Part shown: positions 9,386 to 22,126 of the stretch, piece after piece
Numbering within the stretch: the stretch's first letter is position 1
How the letters are laid out: each line of letters opens with the position of its first letter
Assembly: GCA_015179045.1 (NCBI GenBank)
Contig: WHUZ01000119.1
Span: forward strand, 79,420-143,419
Direction of reading: 5' to 3'
Origin: Kalaharituber pfeilii
Taxonomy: Eukaryota > Ascomycota > Pezizomycetes > Pezizales > Pezizaceae
DNA: 64,000 nucleotides
Notes under the pieces: generated by a model
Databases searched by the model: none
What the model saw: only the letters and a program-made list of their open reading frames with translations
Told to the model about the DNA's origin: nothing
Position numbers and translations under genes: made by a program

Positions 9386-11064
9386 GATGACCACCGCTAC
9401 TATTTCCGTAGATGCCAAATCATGGACTGCGTGAGCTCTGAGGTTGCAATCTGATAGGTCTGATCGGCATGGACAGGGACAAAAACAGTTAGTTTGCAGC
9501 ACAGAATTCATGCATGTCTCGACCACCCAAAGGATAGCATTGGCTACCGTAGTGCGTCACAGCGACCAGCCAAATCCGAGAACTGACAACCTGTAGTGAT
9601 AAGCATATGCACGTAACCAGGTCTGATGTGTTACAGTTCAGCCGCAGTCGAGGAACGACCTAACCCCAGTCACGATGATCTTTCCCCGCATGAATTGTCA
9701 AATTCATTAGATAGTGATTTCCACATAATCAATTCATCTCGGAGACTCTATCCTGTCACTGCATCCCGAAAAATCCTCCTCATACTATATCCTTTGAACG
9801 ATATTTCACTATGGTTCAAACACTATGGTACAAAATTACTATGGAGGGGAGTAAAACGTAACCTCCTGCGAGGAGTAGCGGGGAGTAAGTCACTCCGCCC
9901 ACGCGTAACTTCGACAATCAAACGTGCAGTTATACATAAAAATATACTCCCCACCACTTTATGTGAGGTCAGTATAAATGTGCACCTCAATGTACACCTC
10001 AAATGTGCATAGGAATGGCTGCCCCTACGTGGAGTGCAAATGTACCCCGTATCATTTGAATCTCCTGTTCCCTTAACACCACCTTATGAACTTATCACCA
10101 ATTGCCAGTCTTGGCATGTTCAGCAGACCTGATTGGGAGGTGACCACGTGATTATTAGTTTCCTCTGGGTTCTGAGTCATGGGTCAGTCAAAGTTGCGAT
10201 ACAGATTCCCCACTTTTGAAGCAAATCTTCAATCTGAATTATACTCATGTAGCGTACATACTTCATTCCACCCATTCTTATATGTTCACCACTACCCATG
10301 ACACTATTCTGTGCCTGTTCACCCCAGAAGAAGAAGGCAGAAGAAGAAGGATCATTGACAAAGAACAAAGCACGAAGAGATCTGCCTGGGCTGACGCTAG
10401 TCTATGAAGATGGTAGTCTCATTGCATTGATACCATTCTATGGCAGTTGTACCAATTATCGCCTTGGCATAGGCACAAAGTACTCACATTCAGTGCTTAC
10501 AGTACTACCTGCCAGTGCTTACTTACTCACTTGCGGTGAGGAACTAAGCGCATGCTGGGGGTGTAGGGGTGGTGGTACATATGGGCTCTGGTACATAAGG
10601 CTTGGCGGATAGGAAGGTTCTGGTACATATCACGTGTATGAGGCTTGACAGACAGGAGTGGGGCTCAGGACTGATAGATATATAAAGAAGATATCTGGGC
10701 TTACAGAGGGTACCACTACACTAGTCAATCCGCTAGTGTTACCTATCATACACTCCTGTTACGAGTACGCTTGACTTCTCCGCTGGCGATTACTTCGAAG
10801 TTACCCACATTTTTTTGTACAAGTGTTTATACACTAAAGAAGAACCCACGTTGCGATTTATTCCGATACTCTTTATTAGCATTATAGCATCCGAGCTTGT
10901 GTTGAGACGGAAATAGTGTTGCGTGATATCGAGACACAGATCATTGAGTAAGACTATCCCATTTATGTCGATGCGCAAGTTTATTTTAATCATCCGCCAG
11001 CCCAGACTGACCATAACATGTAATTTAGATTTCGTCTTTTGTTGTCTATATAATCGCATACACC
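9386..11064. other. Upstream region of NLR1, no supported gene
   Basis: Parts (9640-9800 and 10840-11060) match the region upstream of the block B NLR, which suggests shared 5' flank or promoter sequence. About 1 kb between them (roughly 9810-10840) has no counterpart in block B and looks inserted. The 128-aa frame at 9626-10012 crosses the shared and unshared parts and shows no domain, so it is not called. Confidence 0.4.
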
Positions 11065-14000
11065 ATGGCAGAAGCAGTGGGCCTTGCGATCGGAATCGTT
11101 GGACTGGTTGTACAACTTGCGGAGGTCAGTCGAGAGTGCTCCAACATTTTTTCCCAAATGGAAGAAATCGGCGAGGCACAGGACATTGTGTTACACAATC
11201 TCCGGACGGAAGGGCTTCGACTCAAGCAGTGGGAGAAGGCCTGGGGGTTGGATGACACCCCCAATCAGCAACTACTACAACTCCTTGATCCAAACGACGA
11301 GCTGTATACATATGCAGTAGCTAGCCTAGCAAGGATAGTCGCTATATTTGCAAAAGTTGCCGAATTGCAAGCAAGGTATCAGAGCAAACCAGAGAAGGTC
11401 GACAAGAGTGGAAAACGCGATAGCCTGAGGATTGGGCATCTATTCTCCAACTCTCGGTCTAAGTCTCCAACCCTAGGGGATTCTAGAACTGGTCAAGCCA
11501 CAGCCTCTAGCCCGCAGCCTACAATTTCTGGTCCCAGTCCTAGTGAACAAAGCGACCCACGGATAGACGACAAGAGCGGAAAACGCGACAGACTTGGAGT
11601 TGGACGCCTGATATGCAACTTTCGGTCCAAATCTCCAAGCCCAGAGCCAGCTGATCGCGCTACAAGTCCTAGCCCGCAGCCCACAATTTCTGGTATAAGT
11701 CTGAGTGATCTCCGTCTTTTAGAAAATCCAAAGATCCTCTCCAATACACAACTCCTTCCAGGACTTGAAGAAGAAATTGCTTCCCTCAGAGGAGTTGTCA
11801 ACAATGTGCAGCAATCCGTATCTGCATACCGCAAGCTGTGTTGGGCAAGCTCCGACAAAGCAAAGTGCAATGAGCTAGTCACCCAGCTAACAAACTATAT
11901 TGACGGTCTGTTCAAGATATTGCCACCTGATACTACAATTCCTAGGATATCGCCGAAGTCATTAGAGTTATCCTTCGATATCCCCTTTAGCCTTCCTGTT
12001 TCTCGACAGAATTGTGATTTCGTTGGGAGGGAATACCTTTTGGAGGAGCTGCAGCGAAAAATCAAGAAGGATCGAGCCACAATGGATGTCATCCAGGTAG
12101 TACTTTATGGAATGGGTGGCGTGGGGAAAACCCAGCTTGCATTGGAATATACTTACCGCCATCGTGGAGACTTCTCAGCAGTGTTCTGGATCAATGCAGC
12201 TAGTGAAAATACTACAAAACTTAGTTTTGCTCATATTATGCAGCGACTTATTCAGCATCATGCTAAACTCTGTGACAAGCCCGATTACACACATATTGGC
12301 AGACTACTGGGCATGGCCGACAAACTCGATTCGGTTGGAATGTTTACCACGGAACGAAGTGAAGAGCAGCATATTGTCAATGCTGTAAAGGAATGGTTAG
12401 CTGCAAAGGACAACACAAAATGGCTTCTTGTTTTTGACAATCTTGATGATCTGAGGTCTTCCAATGTCGATGACTATATTCCATCATCAGCATGTGGGAC
12501 TGTCACTTAGCATGCCTCCAGTTTCTGGCGGAGCTTCAGATACTAATACAAATTATACAGATTGCGAAAAAGAGAAACAGGCTGCTGCCGCAATTGTACA
12601 GAAACTCGGATACTTGCCACTTGCGATAGATCAGGCTGGAGCATATATCTATGCTTTGGACTCTTCCTTTAGTCGCTACTACATAGAGTATGAGGATAAG
12701 GTTACTTACCTCTTGAGTACGGAATGGAAAGTTGGAAACCCTAATAGAGCTGTCTTTGCTGTCTGGGATCTGTCATTCAATGCAATCCAGGAGCAAAATG
12801 CGAATGCTGCATAATTATTGTTATTATGTGGGTTTCTTGACAATAATGACATTTGTGAGGAGTTGCTGCAGCGAGGAATGAAATTGCCAATAGATAGTAT
12901 GTACAACTATTTTGCAGTAAAGCAATATACTTAACGATGCTAACAAAATAAACCTTCCTACAGATACAAGCTTGAAAGATTCAATTTGGACACTATTCTT
13001 ATTCTCAATGGCAAAGCGGAAGGATAGAGACGATAGCTTCAGTATCCACCCCATAGTTCATAAGTGGGCTCAATGGAAACTAAACGCTGAACCTGAAAAA
13101 TACAATAAGAAAGCCACTGAGGCATTACTTATTGTTACATCTGCAATTGCTGTTCCTACTTACAACAAGCGTAAGGTGGCAGACTGGATTTTTGAACGGC
13201 GGATTTTGTCACATATTATCGCTCTAGAAAAGCAGGCAAAGACTCTGCCAATTGGAAACCAGGAGATACTAATGGCAGTGGACAATCTGGGTGCAGTTTA
13301 TAAAAGGCATGGTTATTATAGAAAGGCCGAAGAAATGTATAAGCTTGTACTAGCTAGGAAAGAAAAGACACTGGGTACAGAAGACTCAGACACCCTTAGT
13401 ACAGTCAATAACATTGCTGTTTTATTCCGTACTATGGGACAGTATGATAAAGCACTAGAGTATTATCAGCGAGCATTGGTTGGACGTGAAAAGGCACTGG
13501 GCACAGAACACCCAGACACCCTTTCTACAGTCAATAACATTGCTGTTTTATTCCGTACTATGGGACAGTATGATAAAGCACTAGAGTACTTTCAGCGAGC
13601 ATTGGTTGGACGCGAAAAGGCACTGGGCACAAAACACCCAGACACCCTTACTACAGTCAATAACATTGCTGTTTTATTCCGTACTATGGGACAGTATGAT
13701 AAAGCACTAGAGTACTTTCAGAGAGCATTGGTTGGACGTGAAAAGGCGCTGGGCACAGAACACTCAGACACCCTTACTACAGTCAATAACATTGCTGTTT
13801 TATTCCGTACTATGGGACAGTATGATAAAGCACTAGAGTACTTTCAGCGAGCATTGGTTGGACGCGAAAAGGCACTGGGCACAAAACACCCAGACACCCT
13901 TACTACAGTCAATAACATTGCTGTTTTATTCCGTACTATGGGACAGTATGATAAAGCACTAGAGTACTTTCAGAGAGCATTGGTTGGACGTGAAAAGGCG

Positions 14001-14264
14001 CTGGGCACAGAACACTCAGACACCCTTACTACAGTCAATAACATTGCTGTTTTATTCCGTACTATGGGACAGTATGATAAAGCACTAGAGTACTTTCAGC
14101 GAGCATTGGTTGGACGTGAAAAGGCACTGGGCACAAAACACCCAGACACCCTTACTACAGTCAACTGCATGGCCAATTTATTCCATAAAATCGGGCAGTC
14201 CGGAAAGGCACAGGAGATACGGGAGCGAACATCTAGAGGGAGTTCCACCAATGCGGGCAAATAG
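11065..14264 (+). pseudogene. NLR1: HeLo / NB-ARC / TPR receptor, broken paralogue of the block B NLR
   Basis: Fungal NLRs of this layout are cytosolic sensors: TPRs detect a signal, the NB-ARC domain switches by nucleotide binding, and a HeLo domain triggers membrane damage and cell death. Domains follow the intact copy at 28429-32219. They are a HeLo domain (MAEAVGLAIGIVGL.. to about residue 230), Walker A GMGGVGKT near 12111-12134, Walker B LLVFDNLDD near 12425, and TPRs from 13270. Three lesions are visible. The NB-ARC segment after SACGTVT is deleted (about 45 residues including the TSR motif) and ends in a stop at 12508-12510. A two-base change makes a TAA at 12812-12814 (NANAA then stop, where the paralogue has NANAAELLLL). 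The second intron (about 12895-12964) keeps good GT/AG sites. Confidence 0.85.
13380..14165 (+). repeat. 126-bp TPR-coding repeats of NLR1, six units
   Basis: Six nearly identical 42-residue units (NNIAVLFRTMGQYDKALEY and following). From the second unit on, two variants alternate (GTKHPDTL and GTEHSDTL), giving a 252-bp higher-order period. Units differ from each other by only a few bases. Confidence 0.9.
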
Positions 14265-16129
14265 GGTAGATGCAACAAGCTGACATGTAATATCATACAA
14301 CTGGTTGAGCTGCGGTCGTGTCAAAAGATTCGGTACTCAGTTTGAAGCGGTAGTGTATGTAATAGGCTTGCTCTAAAGAGGTTCTTCAGCTGCTTATTCG
14401 AAGAAATTTATGTTCATATAACTCCGTACTTGTGATGATCAATGGCTACTCTTTATGTATTTATATCTTTATTCAAGGCTAGCTAGTATATGCTCTTACA
14501 ACTTCGCAAATTCTTGTACCTTATCGTGTACCTGCATGTACTTCACGGTAAGCAAAATCGAGCACCTGCCATTACAACAATAAGGTCTGCGGTTGCTGCA
14601 TTATCGTGGTAAAGCTATTTACGAAGGGAAGAGATAGAGATACCATCAAGTCTATTGAGTACAGAGTCGCAAGACAAGTAGGATTATATACATGAGAGGC
14701 GTAGAATAGAATGACTGTAAAACCATGACGAAATGAGAAGAGTCAGAAAGGTGCAGGAGTCATCTGTAGCAGAGTCGCAAAGTAGTCATTGAGAGGTGAA
14801 TCTTATGCAAGGTAATAATCATGTATATGAGTAACGAAACAGTCAGACAGACAGTCAGAGAAACAGTCACAGAAACCGTCATAGATAAGATGAACTACAT
14901 ATGAGTAACCGCGACATGGGGCAGCGGATGTAATGTTTCAACACCTGCTTCCTGTGAGACGAGGGGTGATATGGCTGATATCACTATGGATAGTGATACC
15001 CTCGTTTGTCTGATTTTTCCAACATTATATTTATTTATTATTTATTATATATTATTTATTATTTTTTTATTACCTTTTTCATTATTTTTTGATTTTTGTA
15101 GTTTAATAGGTATTATTTACCATGGTCGATAATTGGTGCCAAATCTTCACGGTGACGAATCGCATCCTTCCTTTACGTCAGCCGGAAAAGTTCAATCATA
15201 TAGAACGAATAAGCAAATATGCAAAAAAACAAAAATAAACCGTAATTTAAAAAAAAGCAACATACATGGAGGTAGGCGTTTAACGTTACCTCGTTTATGT
15301 AACCGTTCTGGCAAAATGAGGAGGTATAGGAAGAATGTGCTAGGTATATATTCATGGAGCTTACCACGGGAGAATCTTAGGTCTATCTGAGCTCCTTTGC
15401 TAAAAAAAAAATTGACTTGAGCGGAGAAATCTAAGTATAGAATAGGTAAACCTTGCGGGGCTGTTGTCCTATCATTCCCAGGGTCGGAGCTGTTTTTATT
15501 CAAAATCTCCCATAGTAGACACTAGTGGATTATCGAAACATTTCCTAAATAAACTACCCCAAATTGTTGATAACGTTGTAGCAATTTTTTTCTAAAGTGG
15601 TGGAGGAAAAGAGGTTTGAAGGCTTGACAATGGAACGGTGGTGGAAGCTATAGGAACTACTGAGAAGAAAAAGGGAACAGTAAGGAAAAAAGAATAAAAG
15701 AGAGGGAAGCTCCTGTACTTAACACCTCACCCCACTCTCAATACAAGAATACGCAGACAGCACCAAGTTTTGCAAAAATGAAATGTTTACTGACGAGAAG
15801 TAAGAGTCCGAGCATGTGCGTAATATTTTATATCGATCTCGTGCTCTAACAACCGAGAAATATACCAAATCTTGAGTATTCTTCGTCTAAGAATTATATG
15901 ATAAGCTAGGACCAAAACTAAGGGTGAAATGACAATGCAAGAATTTCGCAAGACTATCTCGTCGCTTATTCCAGTAGCAAAATTCTTTTAGCTGTCGAGC
16001 ACTCTGGGGTCATGCCTGAGACTTCCCCCGCATACCCAGGTTTTGCTTGTACGTCACCTCTACTAACGGTCCCTGTACTACTAATATTTACCTTATGATA
16101 TCATAAACTAAGAAACCCCGCAACTCCGG
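14265..16129. other. Intergenic between NLR1 and the low-complexity pseudogene
   Basis: 14300-14570 is homologous to the NLR2 3' flank. 15020-15100 is an AT-rich run. Short frames near 15133-15503 overlap each other on both strands without domains. No repeats with clear ends or RNA genes were recognised. Confidence 0.4.
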
Positions 16130-19100
16130 AGCGCCAAGACCCCCGCATCACATCAAAGTTTAAGCTCACTTCACACAATCCTTAAATTAACCGACCTCAA
16201 TCTAAACTGCGTCACCACTGCCCTGAATCCCTCCGACCTCCTGAACGGTGGCTAACTCTGCCCCACCTCATTCTCAACCTGCCCTACACCAACTCTACCT
16301 GATTCCACTCTCTCCCTTCCTGCATGAGCTATATGCATGTTAGCCCACCAGCACCCTTATCTCCGTCCTCACCATTGCCATGCCACCACTTTCTCACCTT
16401 CTCCATTTTTCCGGGCTTCGTTGTGTTGCTATGCACTAGTTTGCGGCACCGTGGGGAAATGGAGGATTGAAAATGGTGACGGCGGCGCATACCCTCTTTG
16501 ATTTCCGGGTGTATTTGTGGATTTGTTGTGGAGGCGAGTGCGGAGATGGGAGGATTTTGAAGAGGTATTGACGTTGAATTTATCCATTCCGCTCGCTAGC
16601 GGTACTTGCAGAATATCCGCAAGGTTCCCCTGCGGAAGTGGCCAATGGTGCTAACTGCGGGACTTGACCATCTCCGATCATCCCGCTGCACTCCCAACAT
16701 CCCGCTCCTGCTCGACTCGGTATACCCCTCCTCCTCCACCTCCTCCTAGAATTCCAACATCTTGGAGGCTCAACGCACCCCTCATGACAACCACTATCCT
16801 CTCCTCCTTTCCTTTGCCACCGACGTCCATCAGCATCCATCCCCCTGTCGTCAGAGGATTTGGTGCTGTCCATCTCGGATGCCGAGGTGACTTTAGTATT
16901 CGCAGCAGCCCTCTAAAAATCCAAGTTCGGGTTTGCCATGCTCGGTTTTGACGGTCGCAGCGGGTTTTCGGCTTTAAAAAGAGGCGGTGGAGGTGGAGGT
17001 GGAATCATGGCAGTATCCGCTCCTGGGAACCCTCAACTCACCCTTTCCCTCATTGTCTCTTTTATGTGATTTGAGGGCGACTGTGACTTACGGCATCGTT
17101 TACGTCTTTTCCCCTCTTTCCCGGATCCAACTTCCCTACCATCAGTCTGCGATTCCATCATCGCCCCAGCCCAAATATACACCCCATTACACTTTCTATC
17201 CACCGGTTTTTGCCATCCCTGCCACTGTCTCTGTCTTCACTCCCCCTGTCTCCATCACAATTTTCTGCACCGGCATGGGAGGTGGAGTCTTCGGTATCTC
17301 CAGCAGGGTATACACTTCCCTTTCCCCCTTCCTCACACCTGAAGTAAAATCACCTAGAACCTCCACCTTCACCTCCGTCCGCAAGAGCGAAATACATCCT
17401 CTCATATCCCCCTCTGCGGACGCTGATAGTTTAGATTTGGTACTCCACCTCATGAGACTGAAGCACCGAAGCCCACTGCCTCCGGTGTGGGTGGGAGTTG
17501 TGGTGGCAGTTTTCTCAGCTTTCTTGGTGATGAGAGAATCTTTTCATCCATCTTCGTCTTTATTTGTTTGCTCCGCCCCTCGTGTGTGTTAGTTTAGTGT
17601 TTGTGGTGGGAATCTTCAAATGTCTATTTGTCGGCTTTCAGCACCACTATTGATGTTGGGACTGTATGGGGGTTGGAAAGTGCCGGAGAAGGTGAAGAGG
17701 GTTGAGCAATATGGATAGGATGGGGGATGGAGTGATGATTGTGATAATGGCTATCATGGCGGTGGCTGCTGTCTTGCTCATGTTGACGGTGGCAATGCTG
17801 AGGGCAATTCCTACTTTCCCCGCGCTCCATCACCCACACGCAGTATACTCTGACCAATATCCAAACTTGCACCCTACATCCAAAAATCGGGTACTAGGTC
17901 AAACCCCGTAGTATCATTTTCTCGCCCTGCAATATCCTTACATTGTTCATGGGAAAGAGACATTGATAGTATGGTATGCTTGTCACACCAAGAAACGAAA
18001 TGAAATCGCTAACAAATATGAAGAAAGGAGCTCCAGCAGCAAAAATATGAACTCAGTTCTCCTGCTCTCCCACTCTACCTCGCTTCCAGTCATCTCCTAG
18101 CTCTCGAATGTGGTCCCGACAAAAACACAATTTCTATCCCGGCAACAATACCCAAAATTGCAGCAATACCAATCGTAACCAAACAGCAGCTATAAAAGGT
18201 CAAGTGACAAATGATGGGGAAATAATCTCTGGGAATTTGCATTCCATTTCATCGAACAAGCCAGCAAAAGAAATAAGCAAGGCAAATACAACAAAAAGAA
18301 AGACATTCACTCACCCCTCCCACTGGTACTACCACCACTGGACATCTGATGAGATGGTGGCGCTTTGACCCCCTTTGGGCTCCTTATGCATCATCCCCAC
18401 TCCATTTTGCACACCTACTTCTGCATACACAACTGGATACGGTGCCTCTGGCGGATAGAACGCGGAGCATGCGATATGCGGTGGTGGAGGGAGGGGGAGG
18501 CTCTATGGATGCTGGGCGCTGGTGGTAGGAATTAAAATGCTCGTGGTGGAAGAGTCCGTGCGGGGAATGATGCGTGATAGTGGATGCGTAGCATGCAATA
18601 AAATTTCCTGGAGGTGGAATGGAGATGGATACTACGGGAGGCGCTAATAGCGCTACAGGAGGCACTAATATCGCTACAGGAGGCACTGGTGGCGCTACGG
18701 GGGTTCTCCTTCTCTTTTCTCCTTTCTCTCTCATTCTCCGTTGAGACCACGGCAGGCAGTGGAGTTGGTGGCAGCGCAACCTCGATCCCCTGGGATGGAA
18801 CTGGAGCTTTGACCGCCGCCTGTGAAATCCGCAACTGCCAGCCTGAGATCGCCTCTCACATCTCCTTCAGAACTTTCTCCATCTTCTCCTGTTCTTGACC
18901 TTGCGCTGACGCTGGTACCGGAAACGGGAATCCAGTGACAGCGCCATCGGTGAATAGTGATAGTAGTATCCTACGCCGGAGGTTGCTCCCATTTGTGGTG
19001 CTGGAGGTGGAGGAGGCGGGGCTTCCTCCTTCGCTTTCTTTTCCTCTAGCTTGGGTTCTGGTGGCGTCGGTCCTTCCTCCTGCTTCTTCTTTCCAGATTC

Positions 19101-19900
19101 TTTGGGAGGTGGGACGGAGTGGTAATGGTGCGTGTGGTAGTGGATGGTGGAAGACGGGTAGTGTGTCTGCTCTTGCTTTTCAGTGGATCCCGTCTTTTGC
19201 GCTGTGGAGGAGGAGAAGCAGGGGCTGGCGGCGCTGCCAGAGGTGCCGGAGGTGCAGCACTGATCGAAACTAGTCACATTGGAGGAGGAATTGGAAAGCG
19301 ACTTGGGTGCATGTCAGTTTTTTTTGCTACATAGAGGACTAAGGCGTGGGCCTCGCTCTGCACTGAGGGAAGGGGGGAAGGAGAGGACGGGGAGGAAGGA
19401 GGGGGGAACTCACTGCACATCCGGCATCACCACCGGCGGAACTTCAGGGCGGAGGCCATAGATAGTTTGGCATGCTAGTGGTGGGGGAGAATGTTCTCCG
19501 ACGGCGGTTCGAGGCTGCTCCGAAGGCTATCGCTGCGGTGAGTATGGCTTGAATAAGGGGCTACTTAAAGTGTCTAGTTCACTCACTGTTAGGAATGCAC
19601 GGTGTGAAGATTGACAGGCTGAGAGTAGCAGTGCACACTGCAGATGCGTGCTGCTGTGGAGGGGGATCTGGGGGTGGGGATCATGGAGGTGGTGGAGGAG
19701 GAAGATGTCGGAGGAGTTGGAGGGAAAGCGTCTTGTTGGGGCCACAAAGTGCCGTGACTGCTGCGTTCTGCGTCGCGGTATTCTTGGGCCCTCTGAATGT
19801 TCCGTTTGGGGAACTTGAATGTTCCGTTTGGGGAACTCTAGGGGCATACCATTTGTGATACTACCTTGTCGGGCTAGCACTGCCACTAGTTTTGCTTGGC
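16130..19900 (-). pseudogene. Broken paralogue of the low-complexity gene at 33667-38899
   Basis: Minus-strand fragments match the intact gene in order. There is a start-exon remnant near 19473-19410 with the same splice donor context (gca|gtgagt), an exon-2 start (..RFPIPPPM near 19280), the coiled-coil/proline segment (19277-18870), a CPQHCHRQHEQDSSHRHDSH cluster near 17810, and the stretch EIPKTPPPMP near 17290. The frame is interrupted by stops and shifts throughout, and the Ser-rich part is absent. It is convergent with NLR1, as in block B. The conserved motifs mark which parts of the intact protein may matter. Confidence 0.7.
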
Positions 19901-20609
19901 ATCCAGTAGCTGAGTCTCGAACCTGACTATGAAACCGCTTACTGTAGGAGCTGACTAAACGTGCCCAGAGTCGAAGTGTAGAGTACGCTTAGTCAGGTAC
20001 TAAGTACTTTAGTCGTAGTCTGGTTCAAGACTGAAGGCGTTGGTCACATCACACTGAACAAGTGGTCTCTATCCATAAAGTGCTAAGCAGATACATATTA
20101 AAAAAATTCCAAAAGGGACTGTTGAAGATTGAAACAATCCAGCTCCAATAATGAAAGAGATTGGCTGCTTACAAATAATTCTGTTCATGGTTATTCCCTA
20201 CAGGGCTGATACAATAACTTTGTACAGTAGCTCTCTAAGAGATGGCTAATAATCGCCAAGATTCACTGATGCAGGAAAAGGTCTGACCAGTCACGACCTC
20301 TCAAGTTGCCATTCGCTTCAGCTATTGCGATCGCATACAAATCGTTGGCCTTCACTAGTCTCGTAACCAGGGCCTTCACGCCCCTAGCGAACATTGCGGC
20401 CCATGAAGATTTTAGATCCCTGTCGATCCATGCCGAGCTGTGTGACACCGACCTGTACCATCCTGTATCATAGATCCGCTCATCTGCCCTGCCGCTCTCT
20501 AGGCAGCGACTGCAGGAGGATATGTGTCGTTTTCGATTAACTATATCGGGGTACTATCGACGGGTATGTACCTCGCTTGCATGTAGATTGCATTCCTGTC
20601 GAGTAGAGC
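19901..20609. other. Intergenic, nothing recognised
   Basis: Short frames only (for example 20263-20448 on -). A run 'gttgcaacttgcaagttgcaactt' style repeat lies just inside the neighbouring element, not here. Confidence 0.4.
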
Positions 20610-21368
20610 TGTTCTGGGCCCGATTGCCACTGACAGGTTGCAACTTGCAAGTTGCAACTTGAAAAAGTTGCTGTCGGTGATGCTGCTAATATGGCTCCCA
20701 AGTTGCCACTTCCTACTCACATGGTAGAAGATAATAAAGACAACATAATTAAAAATTTGCTGCACTTCTAAGCTTCTGTAGTTAAGAATATAGATTGTTA
20801 TCATAGCTAAATTATTATTACCAGAATAACTATAAGAAAATTAGTAAATATACTTCTAGTATTCTTCTTGCTCTAAGTGAAATTTTGGAGTGTTATCTTC
20901 TTAGAGATATCCAGATTCCTCCACCATTTCTGATCATGTGATAGTAACAAGAATTGCGTTGATGCCAAGAATTAAAATTTTGGTGGTTGTAGAGCCAGAA
21001 ATGGCATTCCTGCAAGCGCCAAGCATCCACTTTACGCAAGTCGGTACTCTATCACACTCGTACTGCCAGAACTTCAGCTGAGCTCCAGGTATACTTTGCT
21101 CCTCTAGGTACATTACAACTGAGCACTGAGCTGGTGATTTTCTCCTCAACCCTCTCTATTACCTATGTAAGGCCCAATTCATTGCTCATGTTCTGGCCGC
21201 TGATGAACATTGTAGTGTGCAAAACTAGGCATATATATACATATATGTATATAGAGGTACATTCATGTTCGTAGGTGTTCTTGGCTGGGCTGGCCTTGTG
21301 AAAAGCACCATATGTTTTTCACGGGGCCGGTTTGTGAACTGGAAAATGTTCGTCAATGGGCCAGAACA
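20610..21368. mobile_element. M1 element, copy 1 (non-coding DNA element)
   Basis: This is the reverse-oriented relative of the element inserted in NLR3 (41964-43043). It shares the ends tgttctggg..gccagaaca, the block around caccatatgtttttcacggggccgg, the segment attgcgttgatgccaagaat and the internal acaggttgcaacttg / gtggcaacttg repeats. Its left terminal repeat is shortened relative to copy 2. No frame encodes a transposase. No matching TSD was found here. Confidence 0.65.
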
Positions 21369-22110
21369 CCTCGAGGAACTCTTTTGTACAAACAGCTTGC
21401 AAGCTACCACAACTATACAAGCAATCTTCAAGTGTGATGTTTTACCAGGACCTTCTTCAGGGATTGATTAAGCTGATACCGGTAATCACTGCAGAAAGAC
21501 GAGAAATGGTAAATTGCACGAAAGGTTATGTAACAGGAAAAAGAACGAAGAGAAAGAAGGAAGTTTGGAGTTAATTCCCTTAAATCAATTATGAGGTCAT
21601 CACGGAGATAAAGAATTCCTGCTGTAGTTGATTGACCTCAGCTTGCTCTCAGACTGTTTAGTGGAAATTGTTAACTTATCCAATAGACTGACAATGGGGA
21701 TTGTTATTATCATTGGAGATGCTTTAGCAAGGCTCTAACCCCCCTAGGTTTATAATGCCTGAATGTAGTATTACTTGCCTATTAGGGTAAAGCAGAATTT
21801 TCAAATACGAAGGATCCACTAACAGATCATGATCGAGTCAGGATTCTGCTGATATCTCAGCGAGTGCAATGTATCATCAACATGCGATGGCATTGCCTCT
21901 GCTTCCAGGTGAAAAATCGAGTAGATGGAATGTTTCGCCAAAACCTGGCCTTCAATGGTCAACTTGCTCCATTCTGATCATGACGCATCATGGACGTCTC
22001 ATTACTTCCTGCTGATGTTTACTCGGTCGCAAGTATGAAAAGCTTCTGCAAAATCGTCATTGCGAACATCAGGTTTGGACTTGGAATTGGTAGCTTTCAT
22101 ACATTTCTAC
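21369..22110. other. Intergenic upstream of the orphan gene
   Basis: No gene or repeat was recognised. The sequence is AT-rich with a few overlapping short frames. Confidence 0.4.
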
Positions 22111-22113
22111 AGG

Positions 22114-22120
22114 TATATAA
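22114..22120 (+). promoter_or_regulatory. TATA-like box close to the orphan gene start
   Basis: tatataa lies only 6 bp before the ATG at 22127. If it works as a TATA box, transcription would begin inside the frame and the in-frame ATG at 22238 would be the real start. Confidence 0.25.
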
Positions 22121-22126
22121 TACACC

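Larger units (their letters stand above)
7075..19900 (+). repeat. Segmental duplication block A (diverged copy of 26480-39370)
   Basis: Colinear similarity by eye to block B in the same order and orientation: 7075-7535 with 26480-26935; 9640-9800 with 28040-28200 (ttcagccgcagtcga..); 10895-10925 with 28260-28292; the NLR gene 11065-14264 with 28429-32219; its 3' flank 14300-14570 with 32250-32515; and 16130-19900 with 33600-39370. Block A has extra insertions (Harbinger-like material at 8.1-9.4 kb) and deletions, and both of its genes are broken. Confidence 0.75.

Noticed and set aside
9626..10012. Plus-strand 128-aa frame upstream of NLR1
   Set aside because: Only the first part matches block B (28005-28295), where the frame and residues differ. 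This pattern fits conserved non-coding flank, not protein.
20606..21372. Target-site duplication for M1 copy 1
   Set aside because: The bases next to its ends (gagc and cctc) do not match. The left end is shortened, so the true border may be lost.
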